This document shows, piece after piece, positions 14,879 to 22,012 of a stretch of DNA of 22,191 nt (within the stretch, counting starts at the first letter, position 1; every line of letters begins with the position of its first letter). The notes below the pieces were generated by a model. The model was not told where the DNA came from. It did not search any database and saw only the letters and a program-made list of their open reading frames with translations. The DNA comes from Clostridiales bacterium (GTDB lineage: Bacteria > Bacillota > Clostridia > Caldicoprobacterales > UBA3941), in contig JAAYKZ010000046.1 in assembly GCA_012522165.1 (NCBI GenBank), forward strand, positions 1 through 22,191, in the 5' to 3' direction. The translations under genes and the position numbers were made by a program.

Positions 14879-15451
14879 ATGTGGATATATGAAAAAAAAT
14901 TAGAGTATCCTGTGAGAATTAAAAACCCTAACCCCAAGATGGCAAAGCTGATAATAACCCAGTATGGTGGTCCTGATGGTGAGTTGGCAGCATCACTTAG
15001 ATATCTTTCTCAACGTTATATCATGCCTATACCTGAAGCTAAAGGGTTATTAACAGATATTGGTACAGAAGAGTTAGCACATTTTGAAATAGTAGGAACT
15101 ATGGTATATCAGCTAATGAAAGGTGCTAGTCCAGAAGAGATTAAAGCAGCAGGTGCAGCAGATTATTTTGTTGATCATGGCCGTGGAGTATATCCTCAAT
15201 CAGCTGCGGGAAATCCATTTACAGCAGCATACATTCAATCAAAGGGAGATCCTGTAACCGATCTTTATGAAAACTTGGCAGCTGAACAAAAAGCCCGTTC
15301 AACATATGAGTATCTGATTCGGACAGCAGATGGTGCTGACGTTATAGAACCATTACAATTCCTTAGAGAACGTGAAGTTGTTCATTTTCAAAGATTCGGA
15401 GAAGCATTAATGAAAGTTCAAGAGTACTTAGAATCAAAGAAATATTTTTAG
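14879..15451 (+). CDS. cotJC: CotJC, manganese catalase-like spore coat protein
   Basis: Ferritin-like four-helix protein of 190 residues, the smallest form of the manganese catalase family. Candidate dimetal ligands are Glu35 (GGPDGELAAS), Glu65 and His68 (TEELAHFE), Glu136 (AAEQKAR) and Glu166 with His169 (EREVVHFQ), so a complete di-manganese site seems present, consistent with peroxide breakdown in the spore coat. It starts WIYEKKLEYPV as in other CotJC proteins. GGGAGGA at 14865-14871 precedes ATG 14879, 17 bases after the cotJB stop. Whether it is enzymatically active or structural cannot be told from sequence. Confidence 0.95.
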   Translation: MWIYEKKLEYPVRIKNPNPKMAKLIITQYGGPDGELAASLRYLSQRYIMPIPEAKGLLTDIGTEELAHFEIVGTMVYQLMKGASPEEIKAAGAADYFVDHGRGVYPQSAAGNPFTAAYIQSKGDPVTDLYENLAAEQKARSTYEYLIRTADGADVIEPLQFLREREVVHFQRFGEALMKVQEYLESKKYF

Positions 15452-15469
15452 TCGATAGTTCATAAATTA

Positions 15470-15501
15470 AAGGGGCCTAAATAAGGCCTCTTAAAAATTT
15501 T
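15470..15501 (+). terminator. Weak intrinsic terminator after cotJC
   Basis: AAGGGGCCT (15470-15478) pairs with AGGCCTCTT (15484-15492), nine pairs with one G-U, five-base loop. The T-run is poor: five A, then four T at 15498-15501. Confidence 0.6.
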
Positions 15502-15597
15502 GTATAAATAATCTCATCATGTTTTGAGACTTCATTGCCTGAGTCAAGTTATAGTTTCATAAAGAATAAGCCACGCTATGGAGGACAAAATGATATT

Positions 15598-15625
15598 TTG
15601 AGATAGTTGTATCTTGTAGTATAAT
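15598..15625 (+). promoter_or_regulatory. Sigma-A promoter of hflX
   Basis: TTGAGA (15598-15603), 16-base spacer, perfect TATAAT (15620-15625). Start near 15632, about 27 bases before the GTG start. Confidence 0.65.
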
Positions 15626-15658
15626 GATAGAAAGTTAGCTCTTTATAGCAGGTGCAGC

Positions 15659-17440
15659 GTGGTACAAGGAAATATTGAAGGACTATCAAAAGCTCTCATT
15701 GAAGAATTGGAGTCCATATATGTAATGGAAGTACCTAAAGATGTTTTCTGTACTCCTGAATTGGTAGACATTCTTTGCAGGATAACAGCAAATATCAATA
15801 GAGAAATTTCTATATACATTGATCGTAAAGGTGATATTTTAGATGTATCGGTGGGGAATGTTGGTCAAGTATCCTTGCCATATATGAGAATGCGTAGGAG
15901 TGAGACAAGGCTTAATGGTATAAGATGTATTCATACTCACCCTGGCAGCAGTGGTAGATTATCTAGGGTGGACTTAAATTCTTTGATGAATATGAGAATG
16001 GATGCTATGGCCGCTATTGGAGTACAGAACGGGAGATATAACCAAGGATATGCAGCATTTATCAATCCTCCTGGAAGCCATGAGGAAATTACCATTGAAG
16101 GGCCTCTTTCCATAGAGGAGTTTTGTAGTAGTACCTTGATGGATCATATATATCAAAGGGACAAAGAAATTCAACATCAAAAAGTAGTAGAAGTAATAGA
16201 AGATGAACAAGAAAGAGCAATATTGGTGGGATTGGATAGTGATGGAGAAGGTGCCGCTTCCATAAATGAATTAGAACAATTAGCAAACACAGCTGGTGCT
16301 GTAGTTGTAGGTAAGGTGATACAAAGTAGAAGGGTGCCTGATTCATCCACTTACATAGGAAAAGGAAAAGCAGAAGAATTAGCTTTATTATGTAGGGCCA
16401 ATAATGCAAATTTAGTAATCTTTGATGATGAATTAACTGCATCGCAGATTCGTAATTTGGAAAACATAATAGGGCTCAGGATTATCGATAGAACTGCCCT
16501 TATTCTCGATATTTTTGCTAGAAGGGCAATATCTAGAGAGGGTAAACTTCAAGTAGAATTAGCTCAGCTTAGATATAGGTTACCTAGACTTACAGGAATG
16601 GGTATAGCCCTATCCCGATTGGGTGGAGGAATAGGCACTAGAGGTCCTGGAGAGAAAAAACTAGAGACTGATCGTAGACATATTTACAGACGTATTAGAG
16701 AGATAGAAAAAGATCTAGAAAAAGTGAAAGATAGACGTCAGGCACTTAGAGAAAGAAGACAGAAAAATCGGATTCCAGTAGTAGCGCTGGTAGGATACAC
16801 CAATGCAGGTAAAAGCAGCTTGATGAATGCCTTAATCGGTAGTAGTGTGTTAGTTGAAAACAAACTGTTTGCTACTTTGGATCCTGTATCCAGATCTATT
16901 GAGCTGCCTAATGGCCAACAGGCACTTCTAGTGGATACCGTAGGATTTATAAATAAGCTGCCCCATGATCTGGTGGAAGCTTTTAAGTCTACTTTGGAAG
17001 AGGCAACCTATGCGGATCTATTACTTCATGTAGTGGATTCAGCATCGCCAAATCTGATGGATCAGATAACCGTAGTAGAAGAATTATTAGATTCATTAGG
17101 TTGTAACCAGCCTATTATAACGGTTTACAATAAAATGGATTTATTAGATGAAAAACAGCAATTAATACTGCCTGTAAAAAAGCCTGTTGTCTATGTTTCA
17201 GCTACTAATAAAGTCAACTTAAATAAACTTGTTGAAGCTATAACAGAAAATCTGCCCATCAAAAGACGTAGAGTTGAACTGCTGATTCCTTACACCGAGG
17301 GACAGGCATTGTCACAAATTCATGATCAAGGCCAGGTGATAAAGGAAGAGTATAGAGAGGATGGTATTTTTATTTTTGCTGAGCTAGATCCTATAACATA
17401 TGGAAAATTTGAGAGTTATAAAATAGCAGATCAAGTATAA
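15659..17440 (+). CDS. hflX: HflX-family GTPase with N-terminal JAMM/RadC-like domain
   Basis: Ribosome-associated GTPase, 593 residues against about 420-430 for typical HflX. The standard part begins near 187 (ERAILVGL), with the HflX domain YIGKGKAEEL, VIFDDELTASQIRNLE and RLGGGIGTRGPGEKKLE, then the G domain: G1 GYTNAGKSS (379-387), DTVG (426-429), NKMD (491-494) and VSAT. HflX splits stalled or heat-damaged ribosomes in other bacteria. The extra 185 residues contain EISIYIDRKGDILDVSVG with Glu49 and HTHPGSSGRLSRVD (92-105). That is HxHP-x6-SxxD, the zinc-site signature of JAB/MPN/RadC proteins, with a Glu upstream as in active members. GTG 15659 follows AGGTG. The fusion is continuous, with no frameshift. 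Confidence 0.93.
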   Translation: MVQGNIEGLSKALIEELESIYVMEVPKDVFCTPELVDILCRITANINREISIYIDRKGDILDVSVGNVGQVSLPYMRMRRSETRLNGIRCIHTHPGSSGRLSRVDLNSLMNMRMDAMAAIGVQNGRYNQGYAAFINPPGSHEEITIEGPLSIEEFCSSTLMDHIYQRDKEIQHQKVVEVIEDEQERAILVGLDSDGEGAASINELEQLANTAGAVVVGKVIQSRRVPDSSTYIGKGKAEELALLCRANNANLVIFDDELTASQIRNLENIIGLRIIDRTALILDIFARRAISREGKLQVELAQLRYRLPRLTGMGIALSRLGGGIGTRGPGEKKLETDRRHIYRRIREIEKDLEKVKDRRQALRERRQKNRIPVVALVGYTNAGKSSLMNALIGSSVLVENKLFATLDPVSRSIELPNGQQALLVDTVGFINKLPHDLVEAFKSTLEEATYADLLLHVVDSASPNLMDQITVVEELLDSLGCNQPIITVYNKMDLLDEKQQLILPVKKPVVYVSATNKVNLNKLVEAITENLPIKRRRVELLIPYTEGQALSQIHDQGQVIKEEYREDGIFIFAELDPITYGKFESYKIADQV

Positions 17441-17501
17441 TTTTTGTTTTGATGCACAGGATAGTGGTATGAATTAAAAAACAAACTTAGGAGGAATGGT
17501 C

Positions 17502-17693
17502 TTGAAGGTATATGTTGATCAGGATTTATGTATAAGTTGTGGGCTGTGTATAAGTATTTGCGACGATGTATTTTCTTGGAATGATGACGACAAAGCCCAA
17601 GCCATCGATCAGGAGATTCCAGAGGAGCTTACAGATGAGGTAGAGGAGGCAGTAGAAAGCTGTCCTACTGAAGCAATTAAATACCAAGACTAA
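17502..17693 (+). CDS. Single [4Fe-4S] ferredoxin
   Basis: Small cytoplasmic electron carrier, 63 residues, of the monocluster clostridial/Thermotoga type. Cluster ligands are Cys10, Cys13 and Cys16 (CISCGLC) and Cys54 in ESCPTEAI. A further Cys20 follows (ISIC-DD); in related ferredoxins this residue forms a disulfide with a second cysteine, which is absent here, so Cys20 is unpaired. The usual Pro after it is replaced by Asp. The acidic remainder is typical. TTG 17502 is preferred: AGGAGG (17489-17494) lies seven bases ahead, whereas ATG 17496 is one base from it. It follows hflX by 61 bases without a terminator and may be cotranscribed, though a separate weak promoter cannot be excluded. 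The redox partner is unknown. Confidence 0.93.
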   Translation: MKVYVDQDLCISCGLCISICDDVFSWNDDDKAQAIDQEIPEELTDEVEEAVESCPTEAIKYQD

Positions 17694-17699
17694 CTGCTA

Positions 17700-17740
17700 A
17701 ATAACCCGCCGATATAGATATTTGTCTTCGGCGGGTTATT
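17700..17740 (+). terminator. Hairpin after the ferredoxin gene
   Basis: AATAACCCGCCGA (17700-17712) pairs perfectly with TCGGCGGGTTATT (17728-17740), 13 pairs, 15-base loop. No T-run follows, so this is a terminator-like stem or a 3'-end stabiliser rather than a classical terminator. Confidence 0.6.
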
Positions 17741-17753
17741 CATAAATAAAAAT

Positions 17754-17797
17754 TGTAATAATATAATTATTCTAGATAGAATAATTATATTATTACA
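17754..17797. repeat. Perfect 21-base inverted repeat, 2-base spacer
   Basis: TGTAATAATATAATTATTCT plus A (17754-17774) is exactly mirrored by the complement at 17777-17797, separated only by GA. The arms are almost pure A/T and end in TGTAAT...ATTACA. With no T-run and virtually no G-C pairs it does not look like a terminator. It lies about 180 bases before the ABC ATPase gene. Confidence 0.85.
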
Positions 17798-17890
17798 CAT
17801 ACCATCCATAAAATGTAAATACTTATATAACTTTATGCAATTATTTAAAAAAAATAGCCATGTTTTTTGTTAATAATAGCTATAGCCAGA

Positions 17891-17919
17891 TTGTCCCTAT
17901 AAAGATATAATTGTAGTAT
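17891..17919 (+). promoter_or_regulatory. Possible promoter of the ABC ATPase gene
   Basis: TTGTCC (17891-17896), 17 bases, then TAGTAT (17914-17919). Both boxes are imperfect. The upstream TATAAT at 17906-17911 has no matching -35. Confidence 0.32.
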
Positions 17920-17936
17920 ATTAGAAAGAACCCTTG

Positions 17937-17959
17937 ATTTGCATCTTATGATGCCAAAT
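17937..17959 (+). other. Leader hairpin next to the ABC ATPase ribosome site
   Basis: ATTTGCATC (17937-17945) pairs with GATG-CAAAT (17950-17959) with one bulged C and a TTAT loop. It ends eight bases before the GGAGGG ribosome site (17968-17973), where it could stabilise the mRNA or influence initiation. Confidence 0.35.
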
Positions 17960-17979
17960 AAAAAAATGGAGGGATATTA

Positions 17980-19095
17980 ATGGCAAGTGTAACATTAAAG
18001 AATGTTTATAAAGTATATCCAGGAGGAGTAACAGCTGTAAGCGATTTTAATCTTGATATAGCTGATAAGGAATTTATTGTTCTAGTAGGACCTTCTGGAT
18101 GCGGAAAATCTACTACATTGAGAATGGTTGCCGGGCTAGAGGAAATTACTGAAGGGGAACTTTATATTGGTGATAAACTAATGAACGATGTTGCCCCTAA
18201 GGATAGAGATATTGCAATGGTTTTCCAAAACTATGCGCTTTATCCTCACATGACAGTTTATGATAACATGGCTTTTGGATTGAAATTGAGAAAAACTCCT
18301 AAAGCAGAAATTGACCGTCGTGTAAAAGAAGCAGCAAGAATCTTGGACATCGAGCATCTGCTCAACAGGAAACCAAAAGCTCTATCAGGAGGACAAAGAC
18401 AAAGGGTTGCTCTAGGTCGTGCTATTGTTCGTGAGCCTAAGGTTTTCTTGATGGACGAACCTTTGTCTAACCTAGATGCTAAGTTAAGGGTTCAGATGAG
18501 AACAGAGATTACCAAGCTTCATAATAGACTACAGACCACCTTTATCTACGTAACCCATGACCAGACTGAAGCCATGACTATGGGTACCAGAATCGTTGTT
18601 ATGAAGGATGGATTTATACAACAAGTTGATACTCCTCAGAATCTATATGACTATCCCGTAAATCTCTTCGTTGCTGGATTTATTGGAAGTCCTCAAATGA
18701 ACTTTATAGATGTAACCTTGGTTAAGGAAGACGATGCTGTATACGCAGTATTCGGAGAGAATAAAATCAGAATTCCTGAAGGAAAGGTTAAGAAATTAAA
18801 GGATCCTTCCTATATCGGTAAAGAAGTAATCATGGGTATCAGACCTGAGGATCTACATGACGAGGAAATCTTCCTACAAAGTGCAGCTGATAGTACAGTT
18901 AAGGCATATGTTGACGTTGTAGAGTTGATGGGTTCTGAAACCTATCTATATCTCAATGTTGCAGGTACCGACATGACAGCTAGAGTTGATCCTAGATCCA
19001 CTGCTAGAGCAGGTGACACTATTAAGATTGCTTTAGATACCAATAGACTACACTTCTTCGACAAAGAGACCGAAGAGGCTCTATTGGAAAGATAA
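17980..19095 (+). CDS. Sugar ABC transporter ATPase, MsmX/UgpC type
   Basis: ATP-binding subunit of carbohydrate importers (CUT1 class), 371 residues. Walker A is GPSGCGKST (37-45), the Q loop has Gln83 (VFQNYALYPHMTVYDN), the signature is LSGGQRQR (135-142), Walker B VFLMDEP (155-161), and the switch His193 is in VTHDQTEAM. After about 235 follows the MalK/UgpC-type regulatory TOBE/OB region (GFIGSPQMNFI, MGIRPEDL). No permease or solute-binding gene is adjacent. That is typical of MsmX-like proteins that energise several sugar transporters encoded elsewhere. GGAGGG at 17968-17973 is a strong ribosome site. The gene is monocistronic with a strong terminator; conserved, regular codon use suggests high expression. 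Confidence 0.94.
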   Translation: MASVTLKNVYKVYPGGVTAVSDFNLDIADKEFIVLVGPSGCGKSTTLRMVAGLEEITEGELYIGDKLMNDVAPKDRDIAMVFQNYALYPHMTVYDNMAFGLKLRKTPKAEIDRRVKEAARILDIEHLLNRKPKALSGGQRQRVALGRAIVREPKVFLMDEPLSNLDAKLRVQMRTEITKLHNRLQTTFIYVTHDQTEAMTMGTRIVVMKDGFIQQVDTPQNLYDYPVNLFVAGFIGSPQMNFIDVTLVKEDDAVYAVFGENKIRIPEGKVKKLKDPSYIGKEVIMGIRPEDLHDEEIFLQSAADSTVKAYVDVVELMGSETYLYLNVAGTDMTARVDPRSTARAGDTIKIALDTNRLHFFDKETEEALLER

Positions 19096-19154
19096 ATGAC
19101 AAATTGTCTTAAAGAATATTAGTTTTTAGACAAAAAAAGAAGGATTTTGTAAAT

Positions 19155-19198
19155 AGGAGCAGAAATATTATTTTAAATAGTATTTCTGCTTCTTTTTT
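19155..19198 (+). terminator. Strong intrinsic terminator after the ABC ATPase gene
   Basis: AGGAGCAGAAATATTA (19155-19170) pairs with 19178-19193, 16 pairs including two G-U, over a TTTTAAA loop, followed by T at 19193-19198. Confidence 0.93.
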
Positions 19199-19244
19199 AA
19201 TAGGACAAAATTCCCTCTTTATAAAGTGTCAAAAATTATGTATA

Positions 19245-19260
19245 CTTATATTTGTATAAG
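19245..19260. repeat. Small dyad upstream of the CdaR-type gene
   Basis: CTTATA (19245-19250) and TATAAG (19255-19260) form a six-base inverted repeat with a TTTG spacer, 45 bases before the regulator start. It may be an operator; it could also be chance in such AT-rich DNA. No convincing sigma-A promoter is visible around it. Confidence 0.25.
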
Positions 19261-19304
19261 GTTATATACGAAATAGACCCAGAAAGACATCTAGGAATAA
19301 AGAA

Positions 19305-20402
19305 ATGGGTGAAAAAATGCAAATAGAAAAGCGCATGCAAAAGGTTTTAAATAAAATAGTAAACAGTATTCAGATTGATGCAGATATTATCAATTTTGAT
19401 GGAACAATTGTTGCAAGTAGCGATACAACTCGAATCGGGAAACAAGATTCTTCTATTAAGACCAGAGGTGCCACTGAAAAAACTAATAAGTTTACTTATG
19501 ATGGACGAACCTATATGAAATTTAACACAAACTTTAATCGTGTATATTACTTATCTATGGTGGGAACTAACGAAATTGTCAGAAACTATTGTATATTGGT
19601 AATTTCCCTTATAGAGCTTTACCTTAAATCTGCTACACAGAGGATGGATAGAGAGGATACCATATGCGCTGCAATGTTGGGACAGATATCCGATTTAGAG
19701 TTTCAAGAAGCTGTAAGATCATATAACATTGATGCAATAACTCCAAGGTGTGTTTTTGTAATTAGGACCCAGGGTATGGAAGTTGCTGAAATTCATAAGG
19801 TAATGATAAATGTATTCCCTAAGAATATGGAAGACTTTCTTGTCCTTATAGACAGTCAAACAGTAGGATTGGTTAAAACGGTAATAGATGAAATGGACGA
19901 GTCAGACTTAATACAGTTGGGAGAAGCTATAGAAGACACCATATTAAGTGAAACTTCAGTGAAATCATATGTTGGTATAGGTCAAGTCAAAAATAATATC
20001 TATGGAATACGTGATTCCTATAAAGAGGCAATAAAAGCTATAGATGTAGGAAGAATATATGGATCTAACAGTAGAGTGTTTTATTATGATACCTTGTTAT
20101 TAGAAAGATTTCTTAGTGAAGTTCCTATGAATATAAGTGAAAAATACTATAAACATATATTTCATGGAGAATTTAACAAAGTTTTAAATGACGAAATGAT
20201 TGCAACTATTGAAAAATTTTTTGAAAACAATCTAAACTTAAGTGAAACTTCACGGCAACTATATATCCATAGAAATACTTTGGTTTATAGATTGGATAAG
20301 ATTCAGAAGTCACTAGGGCTTGATCTAAGAAACTTCCATGATGCAGTAACATTCAAAATTATGATGATGCTAGAAAGACAGGATCGGGAGTGTTCAGATT
20401 GA
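19305..20402 (+). CDS. CdaR/PucR-family transcriptional regulator
   Basis: Regulator of 365 residues. The C-terminal PucR-type helix-turn-helix is clear: ENNLNLSETSRQLYIHRNTL then VYRLDKIQKSLGLDL (about 308-342). The N-terminal half (about 7-120) starts MQKVLNKIVNSI and resembles the sugar-diacid recognition domain of CdaR; the middle has the GGDEF-like CdaR linker, including VGIGQVKNNIYGIRDSYKEA. Such proteins sense small molecules, in CdaR glucarate-type diacids; the ligand here is unknown. ATG 19305 follows AGGA (19293-19296); ATG 19317 is an alternative. Its stop overlaps the ftsE start (TTGA, 20399-20402), so it is translationally coupled to the cell-division genes. That is the main clue to a role in envelope or division control rather than sugar-acid use. 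Confidence 0.87.
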   Translation: MGEKMQIEKRMQKVLNKIVNSIQIDADIINFDGTIVASSDTTRIGKQDSSIKTRGATEKTNKFTYDGRTYMKFNTNFNRVYYLSMVGTNEIVRNYCILVISLIELYLKSATQRMDREDTICAAMLGQISDLEFQEAVRSYNIDAITPRCVFVIRTQGMEVAEIHKVMINVFPKNMEDFLVLIDSQTVGLVKTVIDEMDESDLIQLGEAIEDTILSETSVKSYVGIGQVKNNIYGIRDSYKEAIKAIDVGRIYGSNSRVFYYDTLLLERFLSEVPMNISEKYYKHIFHGEFNKVLNDEMIATIEKFFENNLNLSETSRQLYIHRNTLVYRLDKIQKSLGLDLRNFHDAVTFKIMMMLERQDRECSD

Positions 20403-21094
20403 TAAAATTTAAGAGTGTTACAAAAATATATGAAAATGGCACAAAAGCTTTATCTAATATAAACCTTACTATTAACAGCGGAGAATTTGTTTTTCTAGTT
20501 GGAGCTAGTGGAGCTGGAAAAACTACTGCTATAAAATTATTATTAAGAGAAATTGAACCTACCCAGGGAGAGATTATTGTCAACGGCAGGGATATAACCA
20601 AGCTAAAAAAGAAAGAAATACCTTTCTATAGAAGGAATCTGGGTGTGGTTTTTCAAGATTTTAGATTATTACCTGACAAGACCGTGTATGAGAATGTAGC
20701 CTTTGCTATGGAAGTTGTAGAAGCAAGGGAAAGAGATATAAGAAGACAGGTTCCTAATGTCCTAGCCATGGTAGGCTTAGCATCTAAAGCTAACTCATAT
20801 CCCCATCAGTTGTCTGGGGGAGAACAGCAAAGGGCAACTTTGGCTAGAGCTATAGTTAATAATCCGTCTATTTTAGTAGCTGACGAACCTACTGGCAACC
20901 TAGACCCAGAGACAGCAATGGATATAATGAGACTAATAAATATGATAAACCATAGAGGGACTACGGTTATAATGGCTACTCATGCCAGTGATATTGTCAA
21001 TGCTATGAAAAAGAGAGTTATAACCTTTAGAAAGGGAGTAATAGTTAGGGACGTGGAGAAGGGTGGCTACATAGATGAAGCTCAGAACTTTTAA
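20399..21094 (+). CDS. ftsE: Cell-division ABC ATPase FtsE
   Basis: ATPase of the FtsEX complex, 231 residues, on the cytoplasmic face of the membrane. It couples ATP hydrolysis to activation of peptidoglycan hydrolases. Walker A is GASGAGKTT (35-43), the Q loop VVFQDFRLLPDKTVYENV, signature LSGGEQQR (138-145), Walker B ILVADEP (158-164) followed by TGNLDP, and the switch His195. I chose TTG 20399: it gives the family N terminus MIKFKSVTKIYENG, GGGAG (20386-20390) lies eight bases ahead, and it overlaps the upstream TGA by four bases. GTG 20390 would add three residues. It overlaps ftsX by 20 bases. Confidence 0.95.
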   Translation: MIKFKSVTKIYENGTKALSNINLTINSGEFVFLVGASGAGKTTAIKLLLREIEPTQGEIIVNGRDITKLKKKEIPFYRRNLGVVFQDFRLLPDKTVYENVAFAMEVVEARERDIRRQVPNVLAMVGLASKANSYPHQLSGGEQQRATLARAIVNNPSILVADEPTGNLDPETAMDIMRLINMINHRGTTVIMATHASDIVNAMKKRVITFRKGVIVRDVEKGGYIDEAQNF

Positions 21095-21983
21095 GTTTTT
21101 TTTTAAAGAAGCATTGCGCAATATCTTTCGTAATAGAGTAATGTCCATTGCATCCATTGTTGCTATAATGTCAGCCTTATTTATACTAGGTGTTGTATTA
21201 ATATTAGCTTTTAATCTTGAACATATTGCTGGAGGCCTAGAATCAAAGATTGAAATAACTGTGTTTTTGGAAAAAGATGTTGGCAGTAATCAATCTAGAT
21301 CGATTGTAAGCCAGATAGAGCAAATCCATGGTGTTTATGAGGTGGAATTTATCCCCAAAGAAAAAGGGTTAGCCCAATGGAAAAAGGAATTAGGAGAAAA
21401 AGGAGATCTTCTTGAAGGTTATGAAGGCAATAATAACCCATTGCCGGACAAGCTTATACTCAGAATTCAGAAACCCGAGTATGTTGATGGTATTATTTCC
21501 TCTGTTAATGAGATTCCTGAAGTAGACAAGGTAAACTATAGTCGGGAAGTAGTGGAATCTATTAGCAAAATAGTGAAAGCTACTAGACTGGTGGGACTGC
21601 TGCTAATGTTGATGCTAATAGTAATAGCCATGATAATTATAAATAACACTATTAGAATTAACGTTTATTCCAGACGTAGAGAAATAAGTATAATGAAGTA
21701 TATAGGTGCTACGGATAGCTATATTCGTTGGCCTTATATTATAGAAGGTTTTACTTTGGGTGTTATTGCTGCTATACTGGCGGGGGCACTGGTCATAGGT
21801 GGGTATAATTTATTGCTCAATAGAGCAGGGCAAATGATGGGAAGCTATAGCTTTTTAAACTTATTTCAACTCTTGCCTATAGAAAAAATGATATATGATT
21901 TAGGTTTGGCTTTCTTACTAGTGGGATGTGGTGTTGGGATAATAGCTAGCATAATCTCGACTAGAAGATACCTTAAAGCATAG
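21075..21983 (+). CDS. ftsX: Cell-division membrane protein FtsX
   Basis: Integral membrane partner of FtsE, 302 residues. A cytoplasmic N terminus (FFKEALRNIFRNRVMS) leads into TM1 at about 22-46. An extracellular domain covers about 50-165 (IEITVFLEKDV, VEFIPKEKGLAQWKKELGE), then TM2 at about 170-190, TM3 about 225-248 and TM4 about 272-296. The loop after TM2 has the family pattern NNTIRINVYSRRREISIMKYIGAT. It passes the FtsE signal across the membrane to a secreted hydrolase; the gene that follows is probably that partner. ATG 21075 lies inside the ftsE end, preceded by GGAGAAGGG (21056-21064). Confidence 0.95.
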   Translation: MKLRTFKFFFKEALRNIFRNRVMSIASIVAIMSALFILGVVLILAFNLEHIAGGLESKIEITVFLEKDVGSNQSRSIVSQIEQIHGVYEVEFIPKEKGLAQWKKELGEKGDLLEGYEGNNNPLPDKLILRIQKPEYVDGIISSVNEIPEVDKVNYSREVVESISKIVKATRLVGLLLMLMLIVIAMIIINNTIRINVYSRRREISIMKYIGATDSYIRWPYIIEGFTLGVIAAILAGALVIGGYNLLLNRAGQMMGSYSFLNLFQLLPIEKMIYDLGLAFLLVGCGVGIIASIISTRRYLKA

Positions 21984-22012
21984 CTATTTAAATTTTTAAG
22001 AGGGGTGTTATT

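Noticed and set aside
16089..16442. Open frame of 117 codons on the - strand inside hflX
   Set aside because: Leucine- and tyrosine-heavy low-complexity translation typical of antisense to AT-rich coding DNA; hflX is unambiguous here.
17754..17797. The palindrome as a transcription terminator of the ferredoxin gene
   Set aside because: Almost no G-C pairs and no T-run; a GC-rich 13-pair hairpin already stands at 17700-17740.
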